A DNA stretch of 64,000 bases, taken from the NCBI GenBank assembly GCA_024653305.1, contig JANLFW010000001.1, positions 155,780 through 219,779 of the forward strand, read 5' to 3'. This DNA comes from Candidatus Acetothermia bacterium (lineage in GTDB: Bacteria > Bipolaricaulota > Bipolaricaulia > Bipolaricaulales > Bipolaricaulaceae). Each line of letters opens with the position of its first letter. Within the stretch, counting starts at the first letter, position 1. The notes beneath the pieces were generated by a model that was given only the letters and a program-made list of their open reading frames with translations, was not told the DNA's origin and did no database searches. A program made the translations under genes and the position numbers. Shown one piece after another: positions 24,121 through 32,030 of this stretch.

Positions 24121-25058
24121 CCGGGCAGGGCACGGCCGATGGTGAGCCAAAGGGCGTACCCCACCAACCCCGCTCCCACCGGGGTCAATGCCCACCCGGC
24201 CGCGATCGCCAGGAGCTGGCGGAGGTTGACCGCGGCCACCCCCTTCACCAGGCCAATCCCGACCACCGCCCCCACCACCGCCTGGGACGCCGACACCGGA
24301 ACCCCGATCACGGTGAACGCCTGGAGCACCGCTGCCTGAGAGGCCACGGCGAGGAGCGCCGGCCACGCGCCGAGGGCGACCAACTTCTCCCCCACCGTCT
24401 CCATCACCGGCCGGGCGTAGGTGAGCACCCCGAGGGCGATGCTCCCCCCACCGATCAGGGCCGCCGCGCCCACGGAGAGGAGCCCAGCCCCCACGTACAC
24501 CCCGGTCACGTTGGCCACGTTGTTCGCCCCTAGGGCATACGCCCCCCATACCCCGATCGCAATGATCCCTCCTCGGACAACGCGATCGTACCACAGGACG
24601 CCGGCGAGCCGCCGCTCCACGAGCGGGCTCAGGAACTTGTGCAGGAAGTAGGCCAGGGCCAGGCTCCCAAGCGGTGAGGTGATCCAAGAGAGCACGATCC
24701 GCGTGAGCACCCCCCATTCCACCGGGCGACCGGCGGCCAGGGCCACACCGAGGATCGCCCCCACCGCAGCCTGGGTGGTGGACACGGGGAGACCACGCCA
24801 GGTCATGAGGGCCACGGTGAGCCCGGCGCTCAAGGCCACACAGAACGAGCTTCTAAGTCCCTGAGCGGCGAGGGCGCTGTAGGTGGCCATGCCCCTCTCG
24901 CCGGCAAGATACGCCCCAAGGAGGGCAGCGACGGCGGTGAGCAGGACAGCAGTGGGGTAGCGCACGGCGCGCACGCCGACCCCGAGGCCGAACACGTTGG
25001 CCGCGTCGTTGGCCCCGAGAGCCCAGCCCATCAGCACCGCCGGGATGATCGCCCACAT
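24117..25058 (-). CDS. pit: PiT-family inorganic phosphate transporter
   Basis: 313 residues with about ten membrane spans. The duplicated PiT signature is clear: MGWALGANDAANVFGLGVG at the N-terminus and AYALGANNVANVTGVYVG in the second half, each followed by the P(V)S motif regions (LPVSTTQAAVGAILG and VPVSASQAVVGAVVG). It imports phosphate with H+ or Na+. The leader contains a strong hairpin 6 nt before the ATG. No PhoU-like partner is adjacent. Confidence 0.93.
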   Translation of the reverse strand: MWAIIPAVLMGWALGANDAANVFGLGVGVRAVRYPTAVLLTAVAALLGAYLAGERGMATYSALAAQGLRSSFCVALSAGLTVALMTWRGLPVSTTQAAVGAILGVALAAGRPVEWGVLTRIVLSWITSPLGSLALAYFLHKFLSPLVERRLAGVLWYDRVVRGGIIAIGVWGAYALGANNVANVTGVYVGAGLLSVGAAALIGGGSIALGVLTYARPVMETVGEKLVALGAWPALLAVASQAAVLQAFTVIGVPVSASQAVVGAVVGIGLVKGVAAVNLRQLLAIAAGWALTPVGAGLVGYALWLTIGRALPG

Positions 25059-25063
25059 GTCGC

Positions 25064-25080
25064 ACGGCGCGGGGCGCCGT
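25064..25080 (-). promoter_or_regulatory. Hairpin in the phosphate transporter leader
   Basis: ACGGCGC-CCC-GCGCCGT on minus is a perfect 7-bp stem with a 3-nt loop, ending 6 nt before the pit start codon at 25058, exactly where a ribosome site would be. No AGGAGG-type sequence is present. Further up are TATAGAG/TATAAAG boxes (about 25104-25090). It may block or pace translation initiation. Confidence 0.5.
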
Positions 25081-25125
25081 GTATGGGGGCCTTTATACTC
25101 TATAGAGAGGTTCGTGCAAGGGAGC

Positions 25126-25200
25126 TGCGCCCGGGAGGACTTGAACCTCCGACCTGCGGTTTAGGAAACCGCTGCTCTGTCCGAACTGAGCTACGGGCGC
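25126..25200 (-). tRNA. tRNA-Arg (anticodon CCT)
   Basis: Acceptor GCGCCCG (25200-25194) pairs with CGGGCGC (25133-25127). D-arm AGCTCAGTTCGGACAGAGC; anticodon loop TTCCTAA in a GCGGT/ACCGC stem gives CCT (reads AGG); T-arm GGAGGTTCAAGTCCTCC. CCA is not encoded, unlike tRNA-Ser nearby. A TATGAT box at 25239-25234 may be its promoter. Confidence 0.95.
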
Positions 25201-25335
25201 ATGGAAGGCCACCGAATGATGGCCACCAAGGGCATCATAGCCGGAGGCGGGCCGGACCGGCAAGGCCTGAAACCCCTGTGCAGCGCTTTGCCCCAAGCGT
25301 GGCCCCTCCGGGGCGAATGCCCTACACTCGCCGTC

Positions 25336-26379
25336 TTACCCTGGTTTCCGCCGGGCACAGAGCTGGCCGCAGCCGGCCAGGATGCGCACCCCACGAGACC
25401 GGCGCACGGTGGCGTCCACCCCGTGCCGGAGGAGCTCCCGCCGGAACGCGTCCACCCGCGCCTCGTCCGGCCGCGCGAACGGAAGCCCGGGGGCCGGGTT
25501 GAACGGGATCAGGTTCGCGTGCGCCAGCCGCCCCCGGAGGAGGCGGGCCAGTGCCCGCGCCTGATCCAGCCCATCGTTGACCCCGGCGAGGAGCACGTAC
25601 TCGTAGGTCACCCGTCGGCCGGTGGCTTGGGCATAGACGTCGGCCGCGGCCAGCACGTCGGCAAGGGGCCACCGCATGGCGAGCGGCACGAGCTCCGTCC
25701 GCAGGGCATCGTCCGGGGCATGTAGGGACACGGCCAGGTTGAGCTGCAGTCCCTCCTCGCTCAACCGGAGGATCCCCGGGACCACCCCGGCGGTGGACAC
25801 GGTGATCCGCCGCGCCCCGAGGCCGAACCCGCGCCGGTCGTTCAGGTTACGGATCGCCTTCACGGTGGCCGCGTAGTTGAGCAAGGGTTCACCCATGCCC
25901 ATCACCACCACGTGGGCCACCTGCTCGCCGCGGGCCCGCAGTTCCCGGGCGAAGTGCAGCACCTGAGCGGCGATCTCCCCGGCGGAGAGGTCCCGCCGGT
26001 AGCCCATGGCCCCGGTGGCACAAAACGCGCAGCCGATCGGGCAGCCCACCTGAGTGGAGACGCACACTGTCCGGCGCCCGTCCTCCGGCATGAGCACGGC
26101 CTCCACGGCCGCCCCGTCGGGGAGGGCAAACAGGACCTTCGCTGTTCCCTCTTCGGGGTCGCCATGGCGGGCCGCCGGGGTGAGGATCCCGAGGCAATAG
26201 GTCTCGGCGAGGCGGTCGCGGAGGGCACGGGGGAGGTTGGTCATCTCCGCAAACCCGGTAGCCAGGTGGCGCCAGGTCCACTCCCACACCTGACGAGCGC
26301 GGAACGCCAACTCCCCCCAGGAAGTAAGCAACTCCTCGAGCTCGGGGAAGGACAGGTCCAGAAGATCCTGGCGAGGCAT
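25336..26379 (-). CDS. rlmN: 23S rRNA A2503 / tRNA A37 C2-methyltransferase (radical SAM)
   Basis: 347 residues. The radical-SAM cluster motif is CAFCATGAMGYRRDLSAGE, with GMGEPLLNYAATVKAI as the Cfr/RlmN family marker and the mechanistic Cys near the end (ILAGCGQLCARRKPG). It methylates A2503 of 23S rRNA and A37 of some tRNAs. ATG 26379 lies 7 nt after a TATAAT box on minus (26392-26387), so a leaderless mRNA is likely; an ATG 3 nt upstream is the alternative. Confidence 0.95.
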   Translation of the reverse strand: MPRQDLLDLSFPELEELLTSWGELAFRARQVWEWTWRHLATGFAEMTNLPRALRDRLAETYCLGILTPAARHGDPEEGTAKVLFALPDGAAVEAVLMPEDGRRTVCVSTQVGCPIGCAFCATGAMGYRRDLSAGEIAAQVLHFARELRARGEQVAHVVVMGMGEPLLNYAATVKAIRNLNDRRGFGLGARRITVSTAGVVPGILRLSEEGLQLNLAVSLHAPDDALRTELVPLAMRWPLADVLAAADVYAQATGRRVTYEYVLLAGVNDGLDQARALARLLRGRLAHANLIPFNPAPGLPFARPDEARVDAFRRELLRHGVDATVRRSRGVRILAGCGQLCARRKPG

Positions 26380-26447
26380 CATCCCGATTATAGTCGGGAC
26401 GGCCACCCGGTTGGACGTCCCCTGGCCTCCGGGCTATCTTCCACGAT

Positions 26448-27782
26448 GTGGATGAACTGGGCATCGTGGGGGGTACGGTGGTCACCTCGCGTGGGGTTCG
26501 CCCCGCGGACATCCTGGTCCGAGACGGGCGGATCGCCCGGGTGGGGAAGATCCGGGCGGTGGGGAAGTGCGTATCGGCCCAAGGGCTCTACGTCCTTCCC
26601 GGTGTGGTCGATGCCCACGTGCACCTGGCGCTCCCGGTGGCCGGGACGCGATCGGCCGACGACTTCGCAACCGGCACCCTGGCCGCGGCCGCCGGCGGGG
26701 TGACCACGGTGATCGACTTCACCGTGGGCGCCCCGGACCTGGACCTCCCCGCGGCCATCGAGCAGCGCCTGCTCCAGGCCAAGGCCGCGGCAGTGGACTT
26801 CGCCCTGCGCGCGGAGATGGTGGGGTGGACGCCGGAGCGGGCGGGGGAGCTTGCGGCCGCGGCGGAGCTTGGGGTGTGCTCGTTCAAGTTCTACCTCGCC
26901 TACGCGGCCAGCGGCCGGCGAACGCCCTTGGGGACCCTGCACGCGGCGATGAAGGGGATCCGCGCCCTGGGGGGGGTGGCGATGGTCCACGCCGAGGCGG
27001 AGGAACTGGTGGATGCAGCTGGGGGGCCATTCCCCGCGGCCCGCCCCGCGGTGAGCGAGGAGGTGGCGATCGCCGAGGTGGGGACCCTCGCCCTTCGTAC
27101 CGGGTGCCCCACGTACATCGCCCACATCTCCAGTGCCCAGGGCCTGGCCGCGTTGCTCGCCGCGCGTCGGGCCGGGGCCCCGATGATGGGGGAAACCTGC
27201 CCCCACTACCTCCTCCTCGACGAGGCGGTCTACGGTAGGCCCGATGGCCACCGGTACTCCGTGACCCCGCCCCTCAGGACCCCGGACGACCGGGAGGCCC
27301 TGTGGCGGGCCCTCGCCCGGCGGAACCTCCAGGCGGTGGCCACCGACCACTGCCCGTTCACCCGGGCCCAGAAGGACGCGGCCGCCGGCGACCCGGCCCG
27401 CCTCCCCTCGGGCCTCCCCGGGGTGGAGACCCTGCTCCCCCTGCTCTATTCCGAAGGAGTGGCCAAGGGGCGGATCGCCCTCCGCCAACTCGCCTGGTAC
27501 CTGGCCGAAGGGCCGGCCCGCGCGTTTGGCCTATGGCCGCGCAAGGGCGCCATCCGACCCGGTGCGGACGCGGACCTGGTCCTGTTCGATCCCCACGCCC
27601 ACTGGACGGTACACACCTCGGATCTGCACATGGCCACCGACTTCTCCCCCTACGAGGGGCTCAACCTCGCCGGCAAACCGGTAGGGTTGCTCTCACGGGG
27701 GGAGTGGCTCGTGCGGGACGGGGAGTTGCTCGCCCGTCCAGGGCGGGGGACGTTCGTCCCCTGGCAGTCAGGGCCAAGCTGA
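26448..27782 (+). CDS. Cyclic amidohydrolase (dihydropyrimidinase/hydantoinase/allantoinase-like)
   Basis: 444 residues, amidohydrolase superfamily. It shows the first metal pair in VLPGVVDAHVHLALPV, the bridging carboxylated Lys in CSFKFYLAYAASG, His ligands in AMVHAEAEE and TYIAHISS, and the catalytic Asp in AVATDHCPFTRAQK. TCPHYLLLDE and SVTPPLRTPDD are typical of dihydropyrimidinases and allantoinases. It hydrolyses a cyclic amide ring, probably in pyrimidine or hydantoin breakdown. GTG 26448 is 7 nt after TATCTT (26435-26440), another leaderless-type start. No other pyrimidine gene is adjacent. Confidence 0.88.
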   Translation: MDELGIVGGTVVTSRGVRPADILVRDGRIARVGKIRAVGKCVSAQGLYVLPGVVDAHVHLALPVAGTRSADDFATGTLAAAAGGVTTVIDFTVGAPDLDLPAAIEQRLLQAKAAAVDFALRAEMVGWTPERAGELAAAAELGVCSFKFYLAYAASGRRTPLGTLHAAMKGIRALGGVAMVHAEAEELVDAAGGPFPAARPAVSEEVAIAEVGTLALRTGCPTYIAHISSAQGLAALLAARRAGAPMMGETCPHYLLLDEAVYGRPDGHRYSVTPPLRTPDDREALWRALARRNLQAVATDHCPFTRAQKDAAAGDPARLPSGLPGVETLLPLLYSEGVAKGRIALRQLAWYLAEGPARAFGLWPRKGAIRPGADADLVLFDPHAHWTVHTSDLHMATDFSPYEGLNLAGKPVGLLSRGEWLVRDGELLARPGRGTFVPWQSGPS

Positions 27783-27856
27783 GGTCGACCTCGACCGGGT
27801 ATCCATTTGCCCCTTACCCTCCCCCCCCAGGTACATCGAGGCAAAAGGAGGTCTTC

Positions 27857-28269
27857 ATGCGGCGGCGGGGCAGGAGATCGCGTTCGGCGGGTTCACCGTG
27901 GAGGTGGCGCGGCCGGCGGCAGAGCGGACGCTGGTAGGGGTCGGCGCAGCCCTGGGCGGCGGGTCCCTCGACCTCACCGTGCGCGCCCGCTACCCGATGG
28001 ACTTCGCCGACGCCAGCGCCGAGCCCACCTCCACCCGGCTCAGCCTGGGGTTCGTAGGCGGCCTGGGCTACCTGCGCCTGCAGATCCAGCCGCTGGACTG
28101 GTTGTGGATCGAGGGGTGGCTGGGTTACCTCTTGGGCTTCCCCGGGCGGTGGACAGAGGGCGACCGAGAGCTGGCCGGCCCGGGGGTGCAGGTGCAGGGC
28201 CCCTTCTTCGGGCTCCGGATCACGTTTGGGGGCATGGCCGAGACCGCCGAGGAGAAGCCGGCGCCCTGA
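27857..28269 (+). pseudogene. Secreted or outer-membrane-type protein gene that lost its signal-peptide frame
   Basis: An ideal ribosome site (AAAAGGAGG, 27844-27852) and ATG 27857 are present, but the ATG frame stops after 26 Arg-rich codons. Two bases over, the frame reads AAAGQEIAFGGFTVEVARP and continues to 28269 with alternating aromatic/hydrophobic strands (LGYLRLQIQPLDWLWIEGW, FFGLRITFGG), like a small beta-rich exported protein beginning at a cleavage site. The hydrophobic signal core is missing between ATG and this start. A GTG at 27898 could still initiate but has no ribosome site. Confidence 0.6.
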
Positions 28270-28317
28270 CGCGACACTGGCATTCCCCCGCCGCACGAGC
28301 GGATTGGAATCAGGGGG

Positions 28318-28830
28318 TTAGCGGTTCCGCCAGGTGGCCAGGATCTCCCCGAAGAACAGGGTGTGCAGGTCTCCCCGCGGGTAGTACCGCGAGCGAACGC
28401 CGTCATCCAGCAGGCCCTGAGGGACGAGGGCCGTCTTGGCCACCACCCGGCATTCGTAGACAATGGTGCACCCCGCGAGCATGGGGACGGGTACCTCGTG
28501 CCCCGGTTCCGTCTTTAGGCCCAGGGCAGCGAACTTGTCCGTCTCCCGCCCCGAGCGGCTCCCGCAGAACTCGAGCTCCTCTGCCATTGTTCCCACCGGC
28601 ACGTTCACCGTGAACGCGCTTGTATGCTCGATGCAACCGTGGGTGTAGCGGGACGGGCGCACGAGGGCGAGGAAGATAGGCCGCGACCACACCGTACCGA
28701 TCTGGCCCCAGCCGATGGTCATCGCGTTCGGCCGGCCGCGCGCGTCCACCGACACCAGCAATGCCCCAGCCTCGCCGAGCTGTTCCTGCACCCGCGCGAA
28801 CTCGTCCCACGGCCCTATTCTCTCGCGCAT
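28318..28830 (-). CDS. Flavin reductase-like FMN-binding split-barrel protein
   Basis: 170 residues. The split-barrel pattern is visible as ALLVSVDARGRPNAMTIGWGQIGTVWSRPIFLALVRPSRYTHG, then SAFTVNVPV and KTALVPQGLLDD. Members bind FMN and reduce free flavin or act as flavoredoxin-type electron carriers. ATG 28830 lies inside the last codons of the upstream kinase (16-nt overlap), so translation is probably coupled. It is the downstream gene of a two-gene unit. The exact substrate is unknown. Confidence 0.85.
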   Translation of the reverse strand: MRERIGPWDEFARVQEQLGEAGALLVSVDARGRPNAMTIGWGQIGTVWSRPIFLALVRPSRYTHGCIEHTSAFTVNVPVGTMAEELEFCGSRSGRETDKFAALGLKTEPGHEVPVPMLAGCTIVYECRVVAKTALVPQGLLDDGVRSRYYPRGDLHTLFFGEILATWRNR

Positions 28831-30548
28831 CCTCGCCTCCAGGTTGCCCGTTCGAACGGGCTCGGGAAGTAACCGGCCAGGATCCCCCCGCCGATGAACT
28901 CCCGCAGGATGGACGTGGCCGGGATCTCCTCCTCCGGGTATGGGGTAAGCCAGCGGAGCATGCCCAGGAGCCGTTCCGCCTCCAGCCGAAGGCGCGGATG
29001 GCGCACCTGCAGGAGCAGCGGTTCCGCCCGCTTGCGGAGCACCGACCACTCGTACACCAGGGCCGAGTTGAACATCACGTCCGCTTCCCCCTGGTAGGGG
29101 AACACGTGCCGCTTCTCCCCCCGCCGGACGTTGGCCCACAGGCGCAGGGTGTTCTCGGCGCTGTATCCACGGAACGCCGCATCCCGCACGATGCGCCGGA
29201 TGAGCCGGGTGTCGGTGGTGGAGAGCCGCACGTGGTCGTCCAGGTTGAGCTGGGTCAGGGCGGACACGTAGATCTTGAACGTGCGCCCCCCCAGGCCGGG
29301 GGGGAGGAGCCCCGGATTCAGGCAGTGCAAGCCTTCCACCAAGAGCACGGCGTCCTCGGCCAGGCGCAGCTCCGCACCCTGTTCGCGCTTTCCCGTGAGG
29401 AAATCGTAGCGCGGGAGGCGAACCACCTTCCCCGCGAACAGTTGCTCCATCTGCCCCTGGAACAGGGGGAGATCCACCGCGGACAGGTCGTCGAAATCCG
29501 TCAGCCCCCGCCGGGCCATCTCCTCCCGGGGGAGGAAGTAGTCGTCGAGCGATAGGGGATAGGGCCTGAGGCCGTGGGCGAGGAGTTGGATGGCCAGCCT
29601 CTTGGTGAACGTGGTCTTCCCCGAGGAGGAGGGCCCGGCGATGAGCACCAGTTGCCGTCCCGTGCCACGGGCGGAGATGGTCTGGGCGATCTGGGCGATC
29701 CGTTGCTCATGAAGGGCCTCGGACACGAGGATCACCTCCGCCATCCGCCCGGTGCGCACCGCCTCATTGACCGTCCACGCGTCGTAGAGCCCCAATAGCT
29801 CCAACCAGTGTCCGTACTCCTCGAACACCTGCCACAGGGGCGAGTAGTCCTCCGGCGGAGCAAGCTCGGTCGGCCGTTCCCGGCGTGGGAACCGGAGGAT
29901 GAACCCGTTGTGGTATGGGGTGAGGGCGAAGTACTTGAGGTACCCGGTGGAGGGGACCATGGGGCCGAAGAAGTAGTCCCGCAGCTCCCCCAGCCGATAG
30001 AGCGGCACCCGGTCCCCGTTCATCCCCTGGGCAAGCAGCGCCGCCTTGTGGGGGAGCCCTACCCGTTGGAACCAATCCTGAGCCTCGGCCAGGGGCACCA
30101 GCTCCCGGCCGATGGGGAGATCGGCGGTGACCAGCTCCCGCATGTGCGCCTCCAGCTGCGAAAGCTCCTCCGGGGTAAACGGTGGGCGCCCGGCCACCCG
30201 GCAGTAGTAGCCCCCGAACGGCACGGAGTGGTCGATGATCAGACGGGCGTCGGGAAACGATTTTCGCACGGCGGCCGCGAGGAGGAAGCTCAAAGACCGG
30301 GTGTAGATCCTAATGCCATCGGAATCGGTGAGGAACACGGGCCGCACCTGGGCGTCCTCCCGGAGGGGGTCGGCAAGCTCACACAGCGCGTCATCCACGA
30401 TGGCGGCCATCGCCGGGACCGGCGCGTCGGGGTACGCGGCGCGCACGAACTCCGCAAGGAGCGTCCCGGCCGGCCCTTCGAACGTCCGCCCGTCGGGGAA
30501 GTGGGCCTGGACCGTATCGCGCCTCTTCGCCAGATGCACCTGGGACAT
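28815..30548 (-). CDS. TGS-domain uridine kinase-like nucleoside kinase
   Basis: 577 residues. The N-terminus has a TGS/ThrRS-like part (VQAHFPDGRTFEGPAGTLLAEF, then HSVPFGGYYCRVAGRPPFTPEEL). The second half is a uridine kinase/phosphoribulokinase fold with Walker A LIAGPSSSGKTTFTKRLA, YPLSLDDYFLPREEM, VLLVEGLHCLNPGL, and RLIRRIVRDAAFRG. It ends TSILREFIGGGILAGYF. This domain set matches a widespread bacterial nucleoside kinase family; the acceptor is uncertain. ATG 30548 is 9 nt after TATAAT (30563-30558). It is a distant relative of the ATP-cone kinase at 43526. Confidence 0.87.
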   Translation of the reverse strand: MSQVHLAKRRDTVQAHFPDGRTFEGPAGTLLAEFVRAAYPDAPVPAMAAIVDDALCELADPLREDAQVRPVFLTDSDGIRIYTRSLSFLLAAAVRKSFPDARLIIDHSVPFGGYYCRVAGRPPFTPEELSQLEAHMRELVTADLPIGRELVPLAEAQDWFQRVGLPHKAALLAQGMNGDRVPLYRLGELRDYFFGPMVPSTGYLKYFALTPYHNGFILRFPRRERPTELAPPEDYSPLWQVFEEYGHWLELLGLYDAWTVNEAVRTGRMAEVILVSEALHEQRIAQIAQTISARGTGRQLVLIAGPSSSGKTTFTKRLAIQLLAHGLRPYPLSLDDYFLPREEMARRGLTDFDDLSAVDLPLFQGQMEQLFAGKVVRLPRYDFLTGKREQGAELRLAEDAVLLVEGLHCLNPGLLPPGLGGRTFKIYVSALTQLNLDDHVRLSTTDTRLIRRIVRDAAFRGYSAENTLRLWANVRRGEKRHVFPYQGEADVMFNSALVYEWSVLRKRAEPLLLQVRHPRLRLEAERLLGMLRWLTPYPEEEIPATSILREFIGGGILAGYFPSPFERATWRRGCARE

Positions 30549-30586
30549 GGGACGTGGATTATACCCGGCTCGCCTGGGGCTTCCGG

Positions 30587-31141
30587 TCAGCCGGAAGCGG
30601 CGGTGCGGTAGGCGAGGAAGTCCGCTTGAGAGAACAGGACAAAGCGAACCTCGTCGAGCGCGCCCGGGTGCTCGCCCAGGAAGTCGCGCACCGTCTGCAG
30701 GGCGACGCGGGCCGCCTGCTCCACCGGATAGCCGTAGACGCCGGTGGAGATGCTGGGGAACGCGACCGACCGCAGGCCGCGCGCCACGGCAAGGGCCAGG
30801 CAGGACCGGTAGGCGCGGGCGAGGAGCGTGGGCTCCCCGTGGGCGCCGCCGTGCCAGACCGGGCCCACGGTGTGGATGACCCATCTGGCGGGAAGCTCCC
30901 CGCCCGGGGTGATCACCGCGTCCCCGGTGGGGAGGGGCCCTCGTTCCCGGCGGATCTCGGCCGCGGATTCCGTCACCAGGGGGCCGCCGGCGCGGTGGAT
31001 GGCCCCGGACACCCCGCCGCCCGGGGTGAGGTCAGGGTTGGCCGCGTTGACGATGGCGTCCACCTCCTCCCGGGTGATGTCCCCCCGGACGAGCACAAGC
31101 CGCGTTCCCGAAAGGTCGACCTCGAACTGCTCTTCAGCCAC
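30587..31141 (-). CDS. Macro-domain (ADP-ribose-binding) protein
   Basis: 184 residues. Canonical macro-domain motifs: GDITREEVDAIVNAANPDLTPGGGVSGAIHRAGG, then GDAVITPGGELPARWVIHTVGP and AFPSISTGVYGYPVEQAARVAL. The Asn and GGGV loop bind ADP-ribose; close homologs hydrolyse O-acetyl-ADP-ribose or remove ADP-ribose from proteins or nucleic acids. GTG 31141 lies 6 nt after the stop of the zincin-HEPN gene, so the two form an operon. Confidence 0.92.
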   Translation of the reverse strand: MAEEQFEVDLSGTRLVLVRGDITREEVDAIVNAANPDLTPGGGVSGAIHRAGGPLVTESAAEIRRERGPLPTGDAVITPGGELPARWVIHTVGPVWHGGAHGEPTLLARAYRSCLALAVARGLRSVAFPSISTGVYGYPVEQAARVALQTVRDFLGEHPGALDEVRFVLFSQADFLAYRTAASG

Positions 31142-31147
31142 GTCCGT

Positions 31148-31945
31148 TCACCTCCCACCTTGCCACGCATTGCGGGCCTTGGCCACCAGCTCCCGGGCAT
31201 GGGCGATCGCTTCCTGGGCCCACTTGGGACGCACCCGTTCCGCCGGGGACGGTGCCCCGGCGTCCCCCATGTCGAGGGCGATCTGGTCCAGGCGCAAGAG
31301 GGGCCGCAACCTGCGGAGTGGGGGGTCGCGGCGGGCGGCGCGGGCGAGGAGCTCGGGGACCCCCTCCTGGGCGACGGCCTCCGGGTCCTCCCCGCGCACG
31401 AAGAGGAACGCGCGGAGCGCCCGATCTGCGGCGGCGAGGGCGGCATCCAGGGCCCAATCATGGTGACCTCCTGCCAGCAGGGCCTCGGCCGCGGCCAGGT
31501 CGTGCTCCGCCTGGCGCAGGTACCGGCCGGCCTCCCCGCGCCGGGCTGCCTCGGGCCACGGTGTCCCCGCCCCGGCCCTGAGCTCGTCCGGCATCCCCTC
31601 GTCGGAGAACCCGAACCGGTGCCCGAGCTCGTGGTACACCGTGCGCCGGATCTGGTCGCACAGCTCCTCCTCGCTCCGGCACCACGCCTCAAGCGGGCGT
31701 TGGTAGATGATCATCACCCCGGGGAACACGTCCCGGTCCTCCACCTCGGGCAGCGCTGGCCCCTCGTACATCCCAAACGGATAGTTGGGCGGGACGAGGC
31801 CCCACTCCGCCATCAGCTCATCGTCCGGGTAGTCCTCCACCCGCACTTCGAGCCCCCGGAGGTAACGGCGGAACGGGGCCGGCAGCTCGGCCAGGGCATC
31901 TCGAACCAATTGCTCAAACCGGTCACGACTCACGTGAACGGGCAT
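31148..31945 (-). CDS. Zincin-like metallopeptidase fused to a HEPN-like domain
   Basis: 265 residues. The first 120 residues match the PF06262-type zincin family: VSRDRFEQLVRDALAELP, MYEGPALP, GVMIIYQRPLEAW, and the zinc motif RRTVYHELGHRFGFSDE. From about residue 140, the helical part YLRQAEHDLAAAEALLAGGHHDWALDAALAAADRALRAFL and LRLDQIALDMGD resembles a HEPN domain, without an R-x4-6-H ribonuclease motif. ATG 31945 lies 9 nt after a TAGGAT box. It is paired with a macro-domain gene. The fusion is unusual; a regulatory or stress role is only inferred. Confidence 0.75.
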   Translation of the reverse strand: MPVHVSRDRFEQLVRDALAELPAPFRRYLRGLEVRVEDYPDDELMAEWGLVPPNYPFGMYEGPALPEVEDRDVFPGVMIIYQRPLEAWCRSEEELCDQIRRTVYHELGHRFGFSDEGMPDELRAGAGTPWPEAARRGEAGRYLRQAEHDLAAAEALLAGGHHDWALDAALAAADRALRAFLFVRGEDPEAVAQEGVPELLARAARRDPPLRRLRPLLRLDQIALDMGDAGAPSPAERVRPKWAQEAIAHARELVAKARNAWQGGR

Positions 31946-31995
31946 ACCTATGGAATCCTACTCCTCCCGTCGCCCCCGGGCATCTCCGGATGGAG

Positions 31996-32023
31996 TTGAC
32001 CCGGCGCAGCCGCTGAGTACAGT
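31996..32023 (+). promoter_or_regulatory. Promoter of nitrilase gene
   Basis: TTGACC (31996-32001), a 16-bp spacer and TACAGT (32018-32023). The ATG is at 32031, 7 nt after the -10, so the expected transcription start coincides with the start codon (leaderless). Confidence 0.65.
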
Positions 32024-32030
32024 GCGGTCC

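Noticed and set aside
23689-24717. 342-residue minus-strand frame across tRNA-Ser and pit
   Set aside because: It runs through a tRNA gene and the antisense frame of pit; only the part 23742-23990 is explained, as a relic.
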